Shown: positions 1 to 7,585, counted from the stretch's first letter. The stretch: DNA of 13,911 nt from Deltaproteobacteria bacterium (GCA_021825035.1 JAKAIQ010000027.1:1-13911), one strand, 5' to 3'. Numbers and translations: made by a program. Notes: generated by a model not told the origin, from the letters alone.

Positions 1-572
1 ATACTATCCACGACGAGGTGTTCGACGAATGCACTACTACCATCATAAGACAGGTTGACGAGCCCAAGACACTCGTGAATGAATTCTCGAGCTTCGCAAG
101 GATGCCGGCCTCGAACCCAAGTCCTAACGACCTCAATCAGATAGTCAACGAAACCATAGCCCTGTACAAGACCGGCCACAGGACGATAATGTTCGGCGCG
201 ACAACCGACGACAGGCTCCCAGTCCTCGACATAGACCGGGATCAGATTAAGAGAGTCATCATAAACCTCATCGACAACGCGATCTCCGCCATAGAAGCCG
301 AGGATGGACTAATAAGAGTCGAGACCCATTTCGAGGAGGAGCTTCAGCTTGCGAGCCTTGCGGTCATAGACAACGGAAGCGGCATCCCCGCCGACGTGAA
401 ACAGAGGCTCTTTGAACCTTATTTTTCAACGAAGAAGTCGGGAACGGGATTGGGTCTTGCCATCGTAAGCAACATTGTTTCCGACCATAACGGATACATC
501 CGCGTCAGGGACAACGTCCCGAAGGGAACAAGGTTTATAATCGAATTGCCTGTAAAGGCTTTGACAATATGA
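1..572 (+). CDS. ntrY: NtrY-like sensor histidine kinase, C-terminal part (5' end outside window)
   Basis: This is the C-terminal part of a two-component sensor kinase that would autophosphorylate and pass phosphate to the response regulator encoded next. The reading frame is open to the left edge (first full codon at base 3), so the GTG at 18 is an internal Val codon, not a start. What is visible is the end of the dimerisation helix, with the NtrY-typical stretch EFSSFARMP, followed by the HATPase domain. Its N box (NLIDNAISAI), G1 box (DNGSGIP), F box (FEPYFSTK) and G2 box (GTGLGLAIV) are all intact, so the ATP-binding half looks functional. The H box with the phosphorylated His, and the membrane, HAMP and PAS parts expected in NtrY, would lie upstream and cannot be judged. 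The TGA stop overlaps the ATG of the next gene (ATGA, 569-572), which implies translational coupling and a cognate pair. The NtrY label rests on the FARMP signature and the NtrX neighbour. The signal sensed is unknown. Confidence 0.88.
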   Translation, partial: TIHDEVFDECTTTIIRQVDEPKTLVNEFSSFARMPASNPSPNDLNQIVNETIALYKTGHRTIMFGATTDDRLPVLDIDRDQIKRVIINLIDNAISAIEAEDGLIRVETHFEEELQLASLAVIDNGSGIPADVKQRLFEPYFSTKKSGTGLGLAIVSNIVSDHNGYIRVRDNVPKGTRFIIELPVKALTI

Positions 573-1930
573 AGACAATAATGGTCGTAGACGACGAGAA
601 GGAAATAAGGGACGCGCTTTCAGGCGTGCTCAGGGACGAGAGCTTCGATGTCATGGAGGCGGGCTCTGCAGAGGAGGCCTTGAGGAAACTCAACACGCAA
701 ATTCCCGAGTTGCTGCTCCTCGACATCTGGCTTCCGGGTATGGACGGCATTGAAGCGTTAAAAGAGATCAAGGGCGCCTTCCCGGGACTTCCGGTCATCA
801 TGATCTCCGGGCATGCCAACATAGAGACAGCCGTAAAGACTACAAAGCTCGGGGCATATGATTTTATCGAAAAGCCCCTTTCGCTCGACAAGGTAATATT
901 GACGGTTGAGCATGCGCTGGAACATAAAAGGCTTACAGAGGAAAACAGGGCCCTCAGGTTCAGAGCGTTAAGCAAATACGAGATTATCGGAAAGTCCAGG
1001 GCCATAATGGCCCTCAAAAATGACATAAAAAGGGCGGCGCCATCCAACAGCTGGGTGTTGATCACCGGGGAGAACGGCACAGGGAAGGAGTTCGTCGCCA
1101 GAAACATACATCTTCTTTCAACAAGATCCGGTCGGCCCTTTATCGAGGTGAATTGCGCGGCCATCCCGGAAGAGCTGATCGAGAGCGAGCTTTTTGGCCA
1201 CGAAAAGGGCGCCTTCACGAGCGCCATCGCTCAGAAGAAAGGAAAGTTCGACCTTGCGGACAAAGGCACCATTTTTCTCGATGAAATCGGCGATATGAGT
1301 CTCAAGACACAGGCCAAAATACTGAGAATTCTCCAGGAGCGCAGTTTTGAGCGCGTGGGAGGCACCGAACGTATAACCGTTGACGTGCGTGTGATAGCCG
1401 CTACCAACAAAAACCTCAAGGAGCAGATACTAAAGGGCACTTTCAGGGAAGACCTGTACTACAGGCTGAACGTCATACCCTTTTATGTGCCGCCGATTCG
1501 AGAGAGGGCTGAAGACATACCTTTTTTCATTAATCATTTCCTGAAAGAATTCTGCAGGGAAACCGCCAGGGAAATGCTTATGGTCAATAAGGAGGCTACG
1601 GACATGCTTCTCACTTATGAATGGCCGGGCAACGTAAGGGAGATCAAAAATCTGGTGGAAAGGCTCGTCATAATGACGCCCTCGAACATCGTCACGCCCG
1701 ATGACATACCTGCATATATAAAGGGTGTGGTTCCGGCGCAACCCAAGAATCTTTTCCGAAGTTCTCTTCTTAAGGAAGCGAGGAAGGAATTCGAGCGCGA
1801 ATTTATTTCGCGAAAATTGAAGGAATTCGGCGGGAACATTTCAAAGACCGCCGAAGCTATCGGCATAGAAAGAAGCCATCTCTACCGGAAGATAAGAAGC
1901 TACGGGATAGAGCAGGAAAATTTAATTTAA
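569..1930 (+). CDS. ntrX: NtrX-like sigma-54-dependent response regulator
   Basis: This is a cytoplasmic transcription activator of 453 residues, the usual length for the NtrC/NtrX class. The receiver domain (about 4-120) carries the acidic pair in VVDDE, the phospho-acceptor Asp52 (LLLLDIW), Ser80 and Lys102 (EKPLS). The segment VIMISGHANIETAV is very NtrX-like. The sigma-54 interaction AAA+ domain (about 137-370) has Walker A GENGTGKE (167-174), Walker B GTIFLDEIGD (233-242) and an arginine-rich end (FREDLYYRLNV). A Fis-type helix-turn-helix is at about 418-447 (ISKTAEAIGIERSHLYRKI). The sigma-54 contact loop reads GAFTSA (214-219) rather than the canonical GAFTGA, so contact with sigma-54 may be altered. 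The ATG at 569 overlaps the kinase stop, with AAAGG at 554-558 as a plausible ribosome site. NtrY/NtrX pairs are linked to nitrogen, redox or envelope responses depending on the lineage, so the target regulon cannot be read here. Confidence 0.93.
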   Translation: MKTIMVVDDEKEIRDALSGVLRDESFDVMEAGSAEEALRKLNTQIPELLLLDIWLPGMDGIEALKEIKGAFPGLPVIMISGHANIETAVKTTKLGAYDFIEKPLSLDKVILTVEHALEHKRLTEENRALRFRALSKYEIIGKSRAIMALKNDIKRAAPSNSWVLITGENGTGKEFVARNIHLLSTRSGRPFIEVNCAAIPEELIESELFGHEKGAFTSAIAQKKGKFDLADKGTIFLDEIGDMSLKTQAKILRILQERSFERVGGTERITVDVRVIAATNKNLKEQILKGTFREDLYYRLNVIPFYVPPIRERAEDIPFFINHFLKEFCRETAREMLMVNKEATDMLLTYEWPGNVREIKNLVERLVIMTPSNIVTPDDIPAYIKGVVPAQPKNLFRSSLLKEARKEFEREFISRKLKEFGGNISKTAEAIGIERSHLYRKIRSYGIEQENLI

Positions 1931-1996
1931 AAATATCTTAATAATGTGTAAAATAACAACATCGGCTCGGGCATCAGGTTTTCAACTGCGCGTTTT

Positions 1997-2028
1997 CTCA
2001 TCATGATACCTCATCATTTAAACATCAT
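1997..2028. repeat. Three CATCAT repeats at near-helical spacing
   Basis: CATCAT occurs at 1999-2004, 2012-2017 and 2023-2028, so the copies start 13 and 11 bases apart. The first two are part of the longer identical unit CTCATCAT. A related TCATCAA abuts the start codon at 2063-2069. Repeats phased by about one helical turn upstream of a regulator gene resemble tandem protein-binding sites. This is inference, since CATCAT is short and the region is AT-rich. Confidence 0.35.
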
Positions 2029-2047
2029 TCTAAAGCCACGTTAGAAT
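2027..2047. promoter_or_regulatory. Perfect 7-bp inverted repeat ahead of the second sigma-54 regulator
   Basis: The arms ATTCTAA (2027-2033) and TTAGAAT (2041-2047) are exact reverse complements around the 7-base centre AGCCACG. The element sits 21 bases before the ATG at 2069 and 7 bases before the GGGAGA ribosome site. It could be an operator (autoregulation is common in this class) or an RNA hairpin next to the ribosome site. No T-run follows, so it is not an intrinsic terminator. Confidence 0.4.
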
Positions 2048-2068
2048 AGCCATCGGGAGAAATCATCA

Positions 2069-3469
2069 ATGTGGCCTTTTAAGGACGCGTGCGTGAAAAG
2101 GCCTGCGGTAATCCTGATCGTAGACGACGACGAATGCATGAGGGATACCCTCAGAATCCTTTTGCAGGATAATTACGAAATCACAACCGCGAAGGACGGT
2201 CTTGAGGCTATTAACGCAGTAATGTCAAGGCCGATAGACATGGCGCTGCTCGATGTTAACCTTCCCGGTTTGGACGGAATCAAGACCCTTGAGAGGATAA
2301 GGGAAGTTGACGCCGATATCGGGGTTATTATAATTTCCGCGAGTGATAGCTCGCGCAAGGCGGTTATGGCCCTTAGGAAAGGGGCCTACGATTATATAAC
2401 AAAACCTTTTGATAATGATGACCTGCTCTCGACCATCAAGAGATGCTCCGACAGGCTCAATCTGAGAAAGGAGGTCAAATATTTGAGAGAAGAGCTTCAG
2501 ACAAGGAGCGAGCACGGAGATGTCATAAGCAGGTCGGCGAAGATGAAGCGTGTATTCGAATTGATAAAGGCCGTTAGCGCAACCTCGTCCTACGTTTTAA
2601 TAACCGGCGAGAGCGGCACCGGAAAGGAGCTTGTTGCAAGGGCAATTCAGTCGATCGGGAGCAGAAAAGACAAGCCTTTTGTCGCGGTCAACTGCGGCGC
2701 GGTTCCGTCGGAACTTATGGAGAGCGAGCTTTTCGGACATGAGAAAGGCGCATTTACCGGCGCCCACGTGAGGAAGATAGGCAAGTTCGAGTATGCCGAC
2801 GGCGGGACAATCTTTCTCGACGAGGTCTCGACTCTGCCGACGCATCTCCAGACGAAGCTCTTGAGGGTTTTGCAGGAAAAAACCTTTGAACGCGTCGGAA
2901 GCAATACGCCGATAAATGTGGATGTAAGGGTAATCGCCGCCACGAACGTGGATCTCGCGAGCGAGGTAAAAAAGGGGAATTTCAGGGAAGACCTTTACTA
3001 TCGACTCAAAGTCGTGCCGATAGAATTGCCTCCCCTGAGAGACAGGAAAGAGGACATACCGCTTCTTGTGCGGCATTTTCTTCAAAAAAAATCCCAAAAA
3101 TGCTGCAAGCCCGTGCCTGAAATCAAGCCGGCGGCCATGGCGGCCCTCTGCGAATATTCATGGCCGGGGAATGTCAGGGAACTCGAGAATTTTGTCGAAC
3201 TGATAGTGGTTCTTTCCAGAGACGGTGAGGAGATCCGTCTTGAGGATTTACCTGTATTCCCGGCCGAGCCGAAAGGCTATGCGATGAAGGACAGGAATTT
3301 TCGTGAAGCATGCAGGTCCTTCGAGAGAAATTACATCATAGGAGTGCTCAATAAAACAAACTGGAACAGGATCGAGGCGGCTAAAAGGATGAAGATTCAC
3401 AGAAATACCCTTTTGATCAAGATGAAAACCCTGGCGATAAAAGAGCCGGGATTCCACAGGCGCAGATGA
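2069..3469 (+). CDS. NtrC-family sigma-54-dependent response regulator without adjacent kinase
   Basis: This 466-residue protein has the full three-domain layout of a sigma-54 activator. The receiver (about 13-125) has an IVDDD acidic cluster, phospho-acceptor Asp62 (LLDVNLPG), Ser90 and Lys112 (TKPFD). The AAA+ domain (about 150-375) has Walker A GESGTGKE (180-187), a canonical GAFTGA loop (227-232) and Walker B GTIFLDEVS (246-254). A C-terminal helix-turn-helix (about 430-458) contains NRIEAAKRMKIHRNTLLIKM. The ATG at 2069 is preceded by GGGAGA at 2055-2060, a good ribosome site. An in-frame GTG at 2093 is less well placed. It differs enough from the upstream NtrX not to be a recent duplicate. 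No histidine kinase follows, so its partner is elsewhere, or it may receive phosphate from the NtrY-like kinase (inference). The 193-base gap after it shows no convincing terminator. The target genes are unknown. Confidence 0.92.
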   Translation: MWPFKDACVKRPAVILIVDDDECMRDTLRILLQDNYEITTAKDGLEAINAVMSRPIDMALLDVNLPGLDGIKTLERIREVDADIGVIIISASDSSRKAVMALRKGAYDYITKPFDNDDLLSTIKRCSDRLNLRKEVKYLREELQTRSEHGDVISRSAKMKRVFELIKAVSATSSYVLITGESGTGKELVARAIQSIGSRKDKPFVAVNCGAVPSELMESELFGHEKGAFTGAHVRKIGKFEYADGGTIFLDEVSTLPTHLQTKLLRVLQEKTFERVGSNTPINVDVRVIAATNVDLASEVKKGNFREDLYYRLKVVPIELPPLRDRKEDIPLLVRHFLQKKSQKCCKPVPEIKPAAMAALCEYSWPGNVRELENFVELIVVLSRDGEEIRLEDLPVFPAEPKGYAMKDRNFREACRSFERNYIIGVLNKTNWNRIEAAKRMKIHRNTLLIKMKTLAIKEPGFHRRR

Positions 3470-3662
3470 TGATCTGATTGCGGTGCCGTTCTCGTGCGCC
3501 TTTCTTTATCGCAAGGCAGTCTCATGTCTGACGCCGTGGTTTCAATCGGCCCTGTCGAGTCTTAAGAGTTCATTCCCCCAAATTGAGAAATTGCAAACCG
3601 CCATATTTTGTGGTATTACATAGTACAATCATATTTTTTATTTTATTTCCCGGAGAACGTTG

Positions 3663-4415
3663 ATGTCAGGGCATTCCAAATGGGCGAACATCAAGCACAA
3701 GAAGGCTAAAAGCGACGCAAAGAAAGGCAAGATATTTACAAAGCTCGTCAAAGAAATAATGGTGGCCGCCAAGATGGGCGGAAGTGACATTACAGGCAAT
3801 CCGCGCCTCAGACTGGCTGTGGAAAAGGCAAAGGTAGAGAATCTGCCGTCGGACAACATTGATCGGGCCATTAAAAAGGGCGCGGGTGAGCTTCAGAACG
3901 TCATTTACGAAGAAGGCATGTATGAAGGCTACGGCCCGGGCGGCGTCGCGGTGCTCGTGCAATTCATGACGGACAACAGGAACAGGACGGCCTCGGAAGT
4001 CAGGCATGCGTTTTCAAGATTCGGAGGCAGCCTCGGACAGAGCGGTTCCGTGGCCTGGATGTTCGAAAAAAAGGGGATGTTCACTTTCGATATGAAAGTC
4101 ATTTCCGAGGATAATCTTATGGAGGCGGCTCTTGAAGCAGGCGCGGATGACGTCGCGAGTAATCGGGAAGACGGGATATTTGAGGTCTATACCGATTCGA
4201 CCGCTTTCGCAAAGGTGAAGGCAAACTTCGACAGGGCCGGTCTCGTTTACGTGAGCGCCGATATTACGATGGTGCCCAAGACGACTGTAAAGGTTGAGGG
4301 CAAGACGGCTCATCAAGTTTTGAATCTTCTTGAAGAATTGGAGGACCTCGATGATGTCCAGGCCGTGTACGCCAACTTCGACATACCGTCTCAGGAAATG
4401 GCCGAGATAGCTTGA
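3663..4415 (+). CDS. yebC: YebC/PmpR-family protein (translation factor / DNA-binding regulator family)
   Basis: This is a 250-residue protein of the widespread YebC/PmpR (TACO1-related) family. Members have been described as DNA-binding regulators, including of ruv and quorum-sensing genes in some bacteria, and more recently as factors that relieve ribosome stalling. The N-terminus MSGHSKWANIKHKKAKSDAKKG is the family hallmark. YEGYGPGGVAVLVQ, TDNRNRTASEVRH and GSVAWMFEKKG mark domains 2 and 3. The length matches the family's usual 240-250. I chose ATG 3663, which has GGAGA at 3652-3656 just upstream; a TTG one codon earlier would add only one Met. It lies 93 bases before ruvC, the common yebC-ruvC arrangement. 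Upstream, TTGCAA (3591-3596), 17 bases, then TATTAC (3614-3619) is a weak promoter match, four of six bases in each box. Confidence 0.95.
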   Translation: MSGHSKWANIKHKKAKSDAKKGKIFTKLVKEIMVAAKMGGSDITGNPRLRLAVEKAKVENLPSDNIDRAIKKGAGELQNVIYEEGMYEGYGPGGVAVLVQFMTDNRNRTASEVRHAFSRFGGSLGQSGSVAWMFEKKGMFTFDMKVISEDNLMEAALEAGADDVASNREDGIFEVYTDSTAFAKVKANFDRAGLVYVSADITMVPKTTVKVEGKTAHQVLNLLEELEDLDDVQAVYANFDIPSQEMAEIA

Positions 4416-4453
4416 AGGCGTTGTATAGTGCAATCGGAAGACTGCCGCTCCAG

Positions 4454-4481
4454 TTGACAGGCAGCCGGTTTTATCCGTAAT
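4454..4481 (+). promoter_or_regulatory. Possible sigma-70-type promoter for ruvCAB
   Basis: A perfect -35 box TTGACA (4454-4459) is followed after 16 bases by CGTAAT (4476-4481), four of six matches to TATAAT. Transcription would start near 4488, a short leader before the ruvC ribosome site (GGGG, 4500-4503). It lies in the 93-base yebC-ruvC gap, so ruvCAB could be expressed apart from yebC. The -10 is weak, so this is only a candidate. Confidence 0.33.
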
Positions 4482-4508
4482 TTTTGGGCCGCAAAAAATG
4501 GGGACTCA

Positions 4509-5054
4509 TTGAGAGTGCTTGGTATAGACCCGGGAAGCCGTATTACAGGATACGGCGTCGTGGAAAAATTAAAAGGCGGCGAACTGTCCCGCGTGTGCGA
4601 CGGACAAGTGCTTCTTAACCCGTCGGTTTCCTTGCCGGAGAGGCTCCTTGCCATCTCTAACGCCATCAAAAGAATAATCGATGAATTTAAGCCCGATGCC
4701 ATGTCCGTAGAATCTATATTCTTCGCAAAAAATGTGGATAGCGCCGTAAAGCTAGGGGAGGCAAGGGGAATCCCGCTCCTCTGTGCGGCTTCCGCGGGGG
4801 TGCCAGTCTACGAGTACGCGCCGAGGAGCATCAAGCAGGCCGTAACCGGATACGGGAATGCCACCAAAGAGCAGGTGCAGAAGATGATAAAGATATTTTT
4901 GAAGACCGAGGAAGGGATCAAGCCTGACGCCGCGGATGCCCTGGCGATAGCCATCTGCCATATACATCACTTTCATCCAGGCCTTGAAAGCAAACGTCTT
5001 TCCGCTAAAAATACCGCGGTCCGCTCTCGCAAGGACGATACGATTGCAGGATAG
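4509..5054 (+). CDS. ruvC: Holliday junction resolvase RuvC (crossover junction endodeoxyribonuclease)
   Basis: RuvC is the dimeric, metal-dependent nuclease that cuts Holliday junctions symmetrically after RuvAB branch migration. The 181-residue product has all four acidic catalytic positions expected from E. coli RuvC: Asp7 (GIDPGS), Glu68 (SVESIFFAKN), Asp140 and Asp143 (KPDAADALAIAICH). The core matches the family, and the C-terminal 25 residues are a charged tail. The start is a TTG at 4509. It gives the family-typical MRVLGIDPGS and sits 5 bases after GGGG (4500-4503). A GTG at 4515 would remove two residues and is less well spaced. The ATG at 4498 is out of frame and hits a stop after four codons. 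The rare start codon would keep RuvC output low relative to RuvA and RuvB. ruvA follows 15 bases later in one apparent operon. Confidence 0.96.
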   Translation: MRVLGIDPGSRITGYGVVEKLKGGELSRVCDGQVLLNPSVSLPERLLAISNAIKRIIDEFKPDAMSVESIFFAKNVDSAVKLGEARGIPLLCAASAGVPVYEYAPRSIKQAVTGYGNATKEQVQKMIKIFLKTEEGIKPDAADALAIAICHIHHFHPGLESKRLSAKNTAVRSRKDDTIAG

Positions 5055-5069
5055 GCCTCCTGAGGTTCT

Positions 5070-5678
5070 ATGATAGCCCACGTCAATGGTAAAATAACCA
5101 GAAAATCGGCCGATTCTGTTGTAATAGACGTTAACGGTGTCGGCTATGAGATATTCATACCGCTCTCCACATATTACAAGCTTCCGGATATAAATGAAGG
5201 CATCGCACTCAATGTGCATACTTATCTTAGAGATGATGCCATTCATCTGTACGGTTTCCTGACCCTTGAGGAGAAAGAGGCCTTTACTCTGCTTATCGGC
5301 GTATCGGGGATCGGTCCGCGGCTTGCGCGCAATATCCTTTCAGGCATTTCAGTGAACGACCTTGTATCCGCGATTTCATCTTCCGACAAGTCGCGTTTGA
5401 GCGCCATCCCCGGCATAGGAACCAAAACCGCCGAGAGGCTTATGCTCGAGCTCAGGGACAGGATAAAGAATTTCAATAAGGCCGAGGAGGCATCCGGGCC
5501 AGGCTCCGGAAAGGACCTGTTGATGGCGGATGTAGTATCGGCCCTCGATAATCTCGGTTATAAGAATTCGCAATCTTCAGAAGCGGTAAAGAAGGCCAGG
5601 AAAATCCTTGCAGAGGAGTGTGCATTCGAAGACCTTTTTAAAGAGGCGCTCCGGCTGCTCTCGAAAAGGCAGTCTTGA
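5070..5678 (+). CDS. ruvA: Holliday junction branch-migration protein RuvA
   Basis: RuvA tetramers bind four-way junctions and load the RuvB motor. The 202-residue product is of normal length. Domain I (1 to about 64) is an OB fold starting MIAHVNGKITRKSADSVV. Domain II (about 65-135) holds two helix-hairpin-helix DNA-binding motifs, VSGIGP (78-83) and IPGIGTKTA (113-121). After a flexible linker rich in Gly and Ser, domain III (about 150-200) ends with the RuvB-binding helices (VVSALDNLGYKNSQSSEAVKKA). The start at ATG 5070 has TGAGG at 5061-5065. It lies between ruvC (15 bases upstream) and ruvB (39 bases downstream), consistent with one transcript for the resolvasome. Confidence 0.96.
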   Translation: MIAHVNGKITRKSADSVVIDVNGVGYEIFIPLSTYYKLPDINEGIALNVHTYLRDDAIHLYGFLTLEEKEAFTLLIGVSGIGPRLARNILSGISVNDLVSAISSSDKSRLSAIPGIGTKTAERLMLELRDRIKNFNKAEEASGPGSGKDLLMADVVSALDNLGYKNSQSSEAVKKARKILAEECAFEDLFKEALRLLSKRQS

Positions 5679-5717
5679 AAACGATGCGCTCATCATATCA
5701 GGCGGTAATATATATAA

Positions 5718-6749
5718 ATGAATGAACGTGACTTGGCTCCTGTAAAACTTGAAGATGACGATCGCATAGAGGCGAGTTTGCGCCCGCGTCGCATCGACGA
5801 TTTCATAGGTCAGGAGAAACTTAAAGAAAACCTCAAGGTATTTGTGGAGGCTGCCAGGGCGAGGGGAGAAGCGCTCGACCACGTGCTTTTCTACGGACCT
5901 CCGGGGCTCGGCAAAACGACGATGGCCCATATAATCTCGAACGAGTTAGGCAGCCAGATCAGAACCACATCAGGGCCGGTCATAGAAAGGGCGGGAGACC
6001 TTGCGGCCATACTTACGAATCTTGAAGAACGCGACGTCCTGTTCATCGATGAGATTCACAGGCTCGCAAGCGCAATAGAGGAGATATTGTATCCGGCCAT
6101 GGAGGATTACCATATCGACATCATGATCGGCCAGGGGCCTTCGGCCCGGTCCGTAAGGCTCGATATACCGAAATTCACGCTTATCGGAGCGACAACCAGG
6201 GCTGGACTTCTCACGTCGCCGCTTCGCGACAGGTTCGGCGTAATATTGAGATTCGACTTCTATTCTCCAAAGGATATAATGACTATTGTGACGAGGTCAT
6301 CTTCTATCCTTGGTATCGAGACAGCTCCGGATGGCGCAGCCGAGATAGCCAGCCGGTCAAGGGGAACCCCAAGGGTTGCCAACAGGCTTTTAAGAAGGGT
6401 AAGGGACTTCGCGCAGGTAAAAGCCGGCGGTGTAATTACCCTGGAGGTGGCAAGAGAGGCCCTTGCAATGCTCGAAATAGACTCGAAAGGCTTTGATAAG
6501 ATGGATAGAAGGATACTCCTTACTGTCATAGACAAATTCGCGGGCGGTCCGGTCGGTATTGAATCCCTCGCGGCCGCGCTGCAGGAAGAAAAGGACGCCA
6601 TAGAGGATCTGTATGAGCCTTATCTCATTCAGGAGGGCTTCATAAACAGGACCCCGCGTGGACGTGTCGCTACCGCGTTGGCCTATAAGCACATGGGAAG
6701 GGTTCATGGAAGCAAAACCGCGGAAGAAAATCAGGATAAGCTTTTTTAG
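5718..6749 (+). CDS. ruvB: Holliday junction branch-migration helicase RuvB
   Basis: RuvB is the hexameric AAA+ motor that pumps DNA through the RuvA-bound junction. The 343-residue length is typical. Visible motifs are the N-terminal SLRPRRIDDFIGQEKLKENL (20-39), Walker A GPPGLGKT (60-67), Walker B LFIDEIH (108-114), sensor 1 GATTRAG (157-163) and the arginine finger in SPLRDRFG (Arg170). The C-terminal winged helix includes GGPVGIESLAAAL and the family-typical EPYLIQEGFINRTPRGR. The ATG at 5718 is the natural start. Its ribosome site is weak (AGGCGG near 5700-5705, about 12 bases away), so coupling to ruvA translation is possible. A short hairpin with T-run (6756-6771) just after the stop may end the ruv transcript. 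Confidence 0.97.
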   Translation: MNERDLAPVKLEDDDRIEASLRPRRIDDFIGQEKLKENLKVFVEAARARGEALDHVLFYGPPGLGKTTMAHIISNELGSQIRTTSGPVIERAGDLAAILTNLEERDVLFIDEIHRLASAIEEILYPAMEDYHIDIMIGQGPSARSVRLDIPKFTLIGATTRAGLLTSPLRDRFGVILRFDFYSPKDIMTIVTRSSSILGIETAPDGAAEIASRSRGTPRVANRLLRRVRDFAQVKAGGVITLEVAREALAMLEIDSKGFDKMDRRILLTVIDKFAGGPVGIESLAAALQEEKDAIEDLYEPYLIQEGFINRTPRGRVATALAYKHMGRVHGSKTAEENQDKLF

Positions 6750-6755
6750 TCCATG

Positions 6756-6771
6756 AGGCGTTTGCCTTTTT
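6756..6771 (+). terminator. Weak intrinsic-terminator-like hairpin after ruvB
   Basis: AGGC (6756-6759) pairs with GCCT (6764-6767) around the loop GTTT, and five T bases (6767-6771) close the stem and run on. With only four strong pairs, it would at best cause partial termination. It begins 7 bases after the ruvB stop, the position expected for a terminator. Confidence 0.25.
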
Positions 6772-6785
6772 GGAGAAAAACAGAT

Positions 6786-6926
6786 ATGATTGCATCGATA
6801 GCTCTAAATTCAGCGTCTAACCGGCTGGCGCGGGCCGAGCGATGTAGAGAACTCTTCCTCGGCCTGAAAGGTCCGGTCATTTTATTGCAGAACGGTCAAG
6901 AAAATGAAAGAGGCGTTAGAGGATAA
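6786..6926 (+). CDS. Possible small protein (46 aa) between ruvB and queH
   Basis: An ATG at 6786 opens a 46-codon frame that ends at TAA 6924-6926. It occupies the otherwise empty 154-base ruvB-queH gap and overlaps the first 23 bases of queH. GGAG at 6772-6775 lies 10 bases before the ATG, a usable though slightly long spacing. The product starts MIASIALNSASNRL, has a mid-section KGPVILLQNGQE, and has no Cys-rich motif, signal peptide or membrane span that I can see. I do not recognise a family. The fit to the gap and the ribosome site favour a real gene, but a 46-codon open frame can arise by chance. The overlap would couple it to queH. Confidence 0.27.
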   Translation: MIASIALNSASNRLARAERCRELFLGLKGPVILLQNGQENERGVRG

Positions 6927-7563
6927 AGATCAGTCTGTACTCTCAAACCGCCTGCTTGACGAAGAAGCGGCCAATCCGCACCGTATTCTCGTACACATGT
7001 GCTGCGGTCCGTGCTCCATATATCCCCTTAAGTCCATCCTTGGCAGCATGGCTGACGTATGGGGTTTTTTCTACAATCCCAACATTCACCCGCGCTCCGA
7101 ATTCCTGAAAAGACTTGCAGCAGTCCGGACTCTTGCCGGGTATCTTTCGATAAATGTCATTATTCATGAAGAGTACAGGCCGCTTCCTTTCATACAACAC
7201 CTGAAGGCTTCGACCGGTGCGCTAAAACATCCGCCAAAGGAGTCCAGGTGCGGCTATTGCTATTCTTTGAGGCTCGAAGAGACTGCAAAAACAGCCGTAT
7301 CCAGAGGGTTCGACGCTTTTTCGTCATCCCTGCTTTACAGCAAGTATCAGAACCACGATGATATCAAAAAGCTGGGGATTGACCTTGGCAAAAAATACGG
7401 CATGCCCTTCTATTATGAGGATTTTAGAGCCGGATGGCATGAAGGGATAAATGAGTCGAGGGGAAAAGGGCTCTACAGGCAGAAGTATTGCGGATGCATA
7501 TACAGCAGGATTGAAAGGTACTCAAAAAAGAAAGAATCCGGGAAGTTGCCTTCAAGCACGTAA
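6904..7563 (+). CDS. queH: Epoxyqueuosine reductase QueH (DUF208 family)
   Basis: QueH catalyses the last step of queuosine synthesis, reducing epoxyqueuosine to queuosine at tRNA wobble position 34. It is the non-homologous replacement for the cobalamin-dependent QueG. The 219-residue product has the family cysteine pattern: CCGPCS (Cys33, Cys34, Cys37), RCGYCYSLRL (Cys116, Cys119) and YRQKYCGCIYS (Cys196, Cys198). It also has the SSLLYSKYQNHDDI segment and SEFLKR typical of DUF208. These cysteines are known to hold an iron-sulfur cluster and a second metal site. The first 27 or so residues form a charged extension before ILVHMCCGPCS that many family members lack. No better internal start exists, so ATG 6904 is kept despite a weak ribosome site (GGTCAAG). 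No other queuosine gene lies in the window. Confidence 0.92.
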   Translation: MKEALEDKDQSVLSNRLLDEEAANPHRILVHMCCGPCSIYPLKSILGSMADVWGFFYNPNIHPRSEFLKRLAAVRTLAGYLSINVIIHEEYRPLPFIQHLKASTGALKHPPKESRCGYCYSLRLEETAKTAVSRGFDAFSSSLLYSKYQNHDDIKKLGIDLGKKYGMPFYYEDFRAGWHEGINESRGKGLYRQKYCGCIYSRIERYSKKKESGKLPSST

Positions 7564-7585
7564 GGCCGACAGCCTTTTGACGCGA

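Noticed and set aside
535..1227. 230-codon open frame antisense to ntrX
   Set aside because: It mirrors the strongly conserved ntrX frame. The product is Ser/Leu-rich with no motif, typical of antisense shadows of GC-rich codons.
3638..3871. 77-codon minus-strand frame over the yebC start, with hydrophobic stretches
   Set aside because: It is fully explained as the complement of the Lys/Ala-rich YebC N-terminus and has no independent support.
6826..6842. Sigma-54-like -24/-12 site (TGGCGCG then GAGC) before queH
   Set aside because: The GG and GC are correctly spaced, but the -12 element lacks the TT of TTGC, and the spot is GC-rich, so a chance match is likely.
7562..7578. AAGGC/GCCTT hairpin at the queH stop as a terminator
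   Set aside because: The stem is 5 bp, partly AT, with only two T bases beyond it. Too weak to call.
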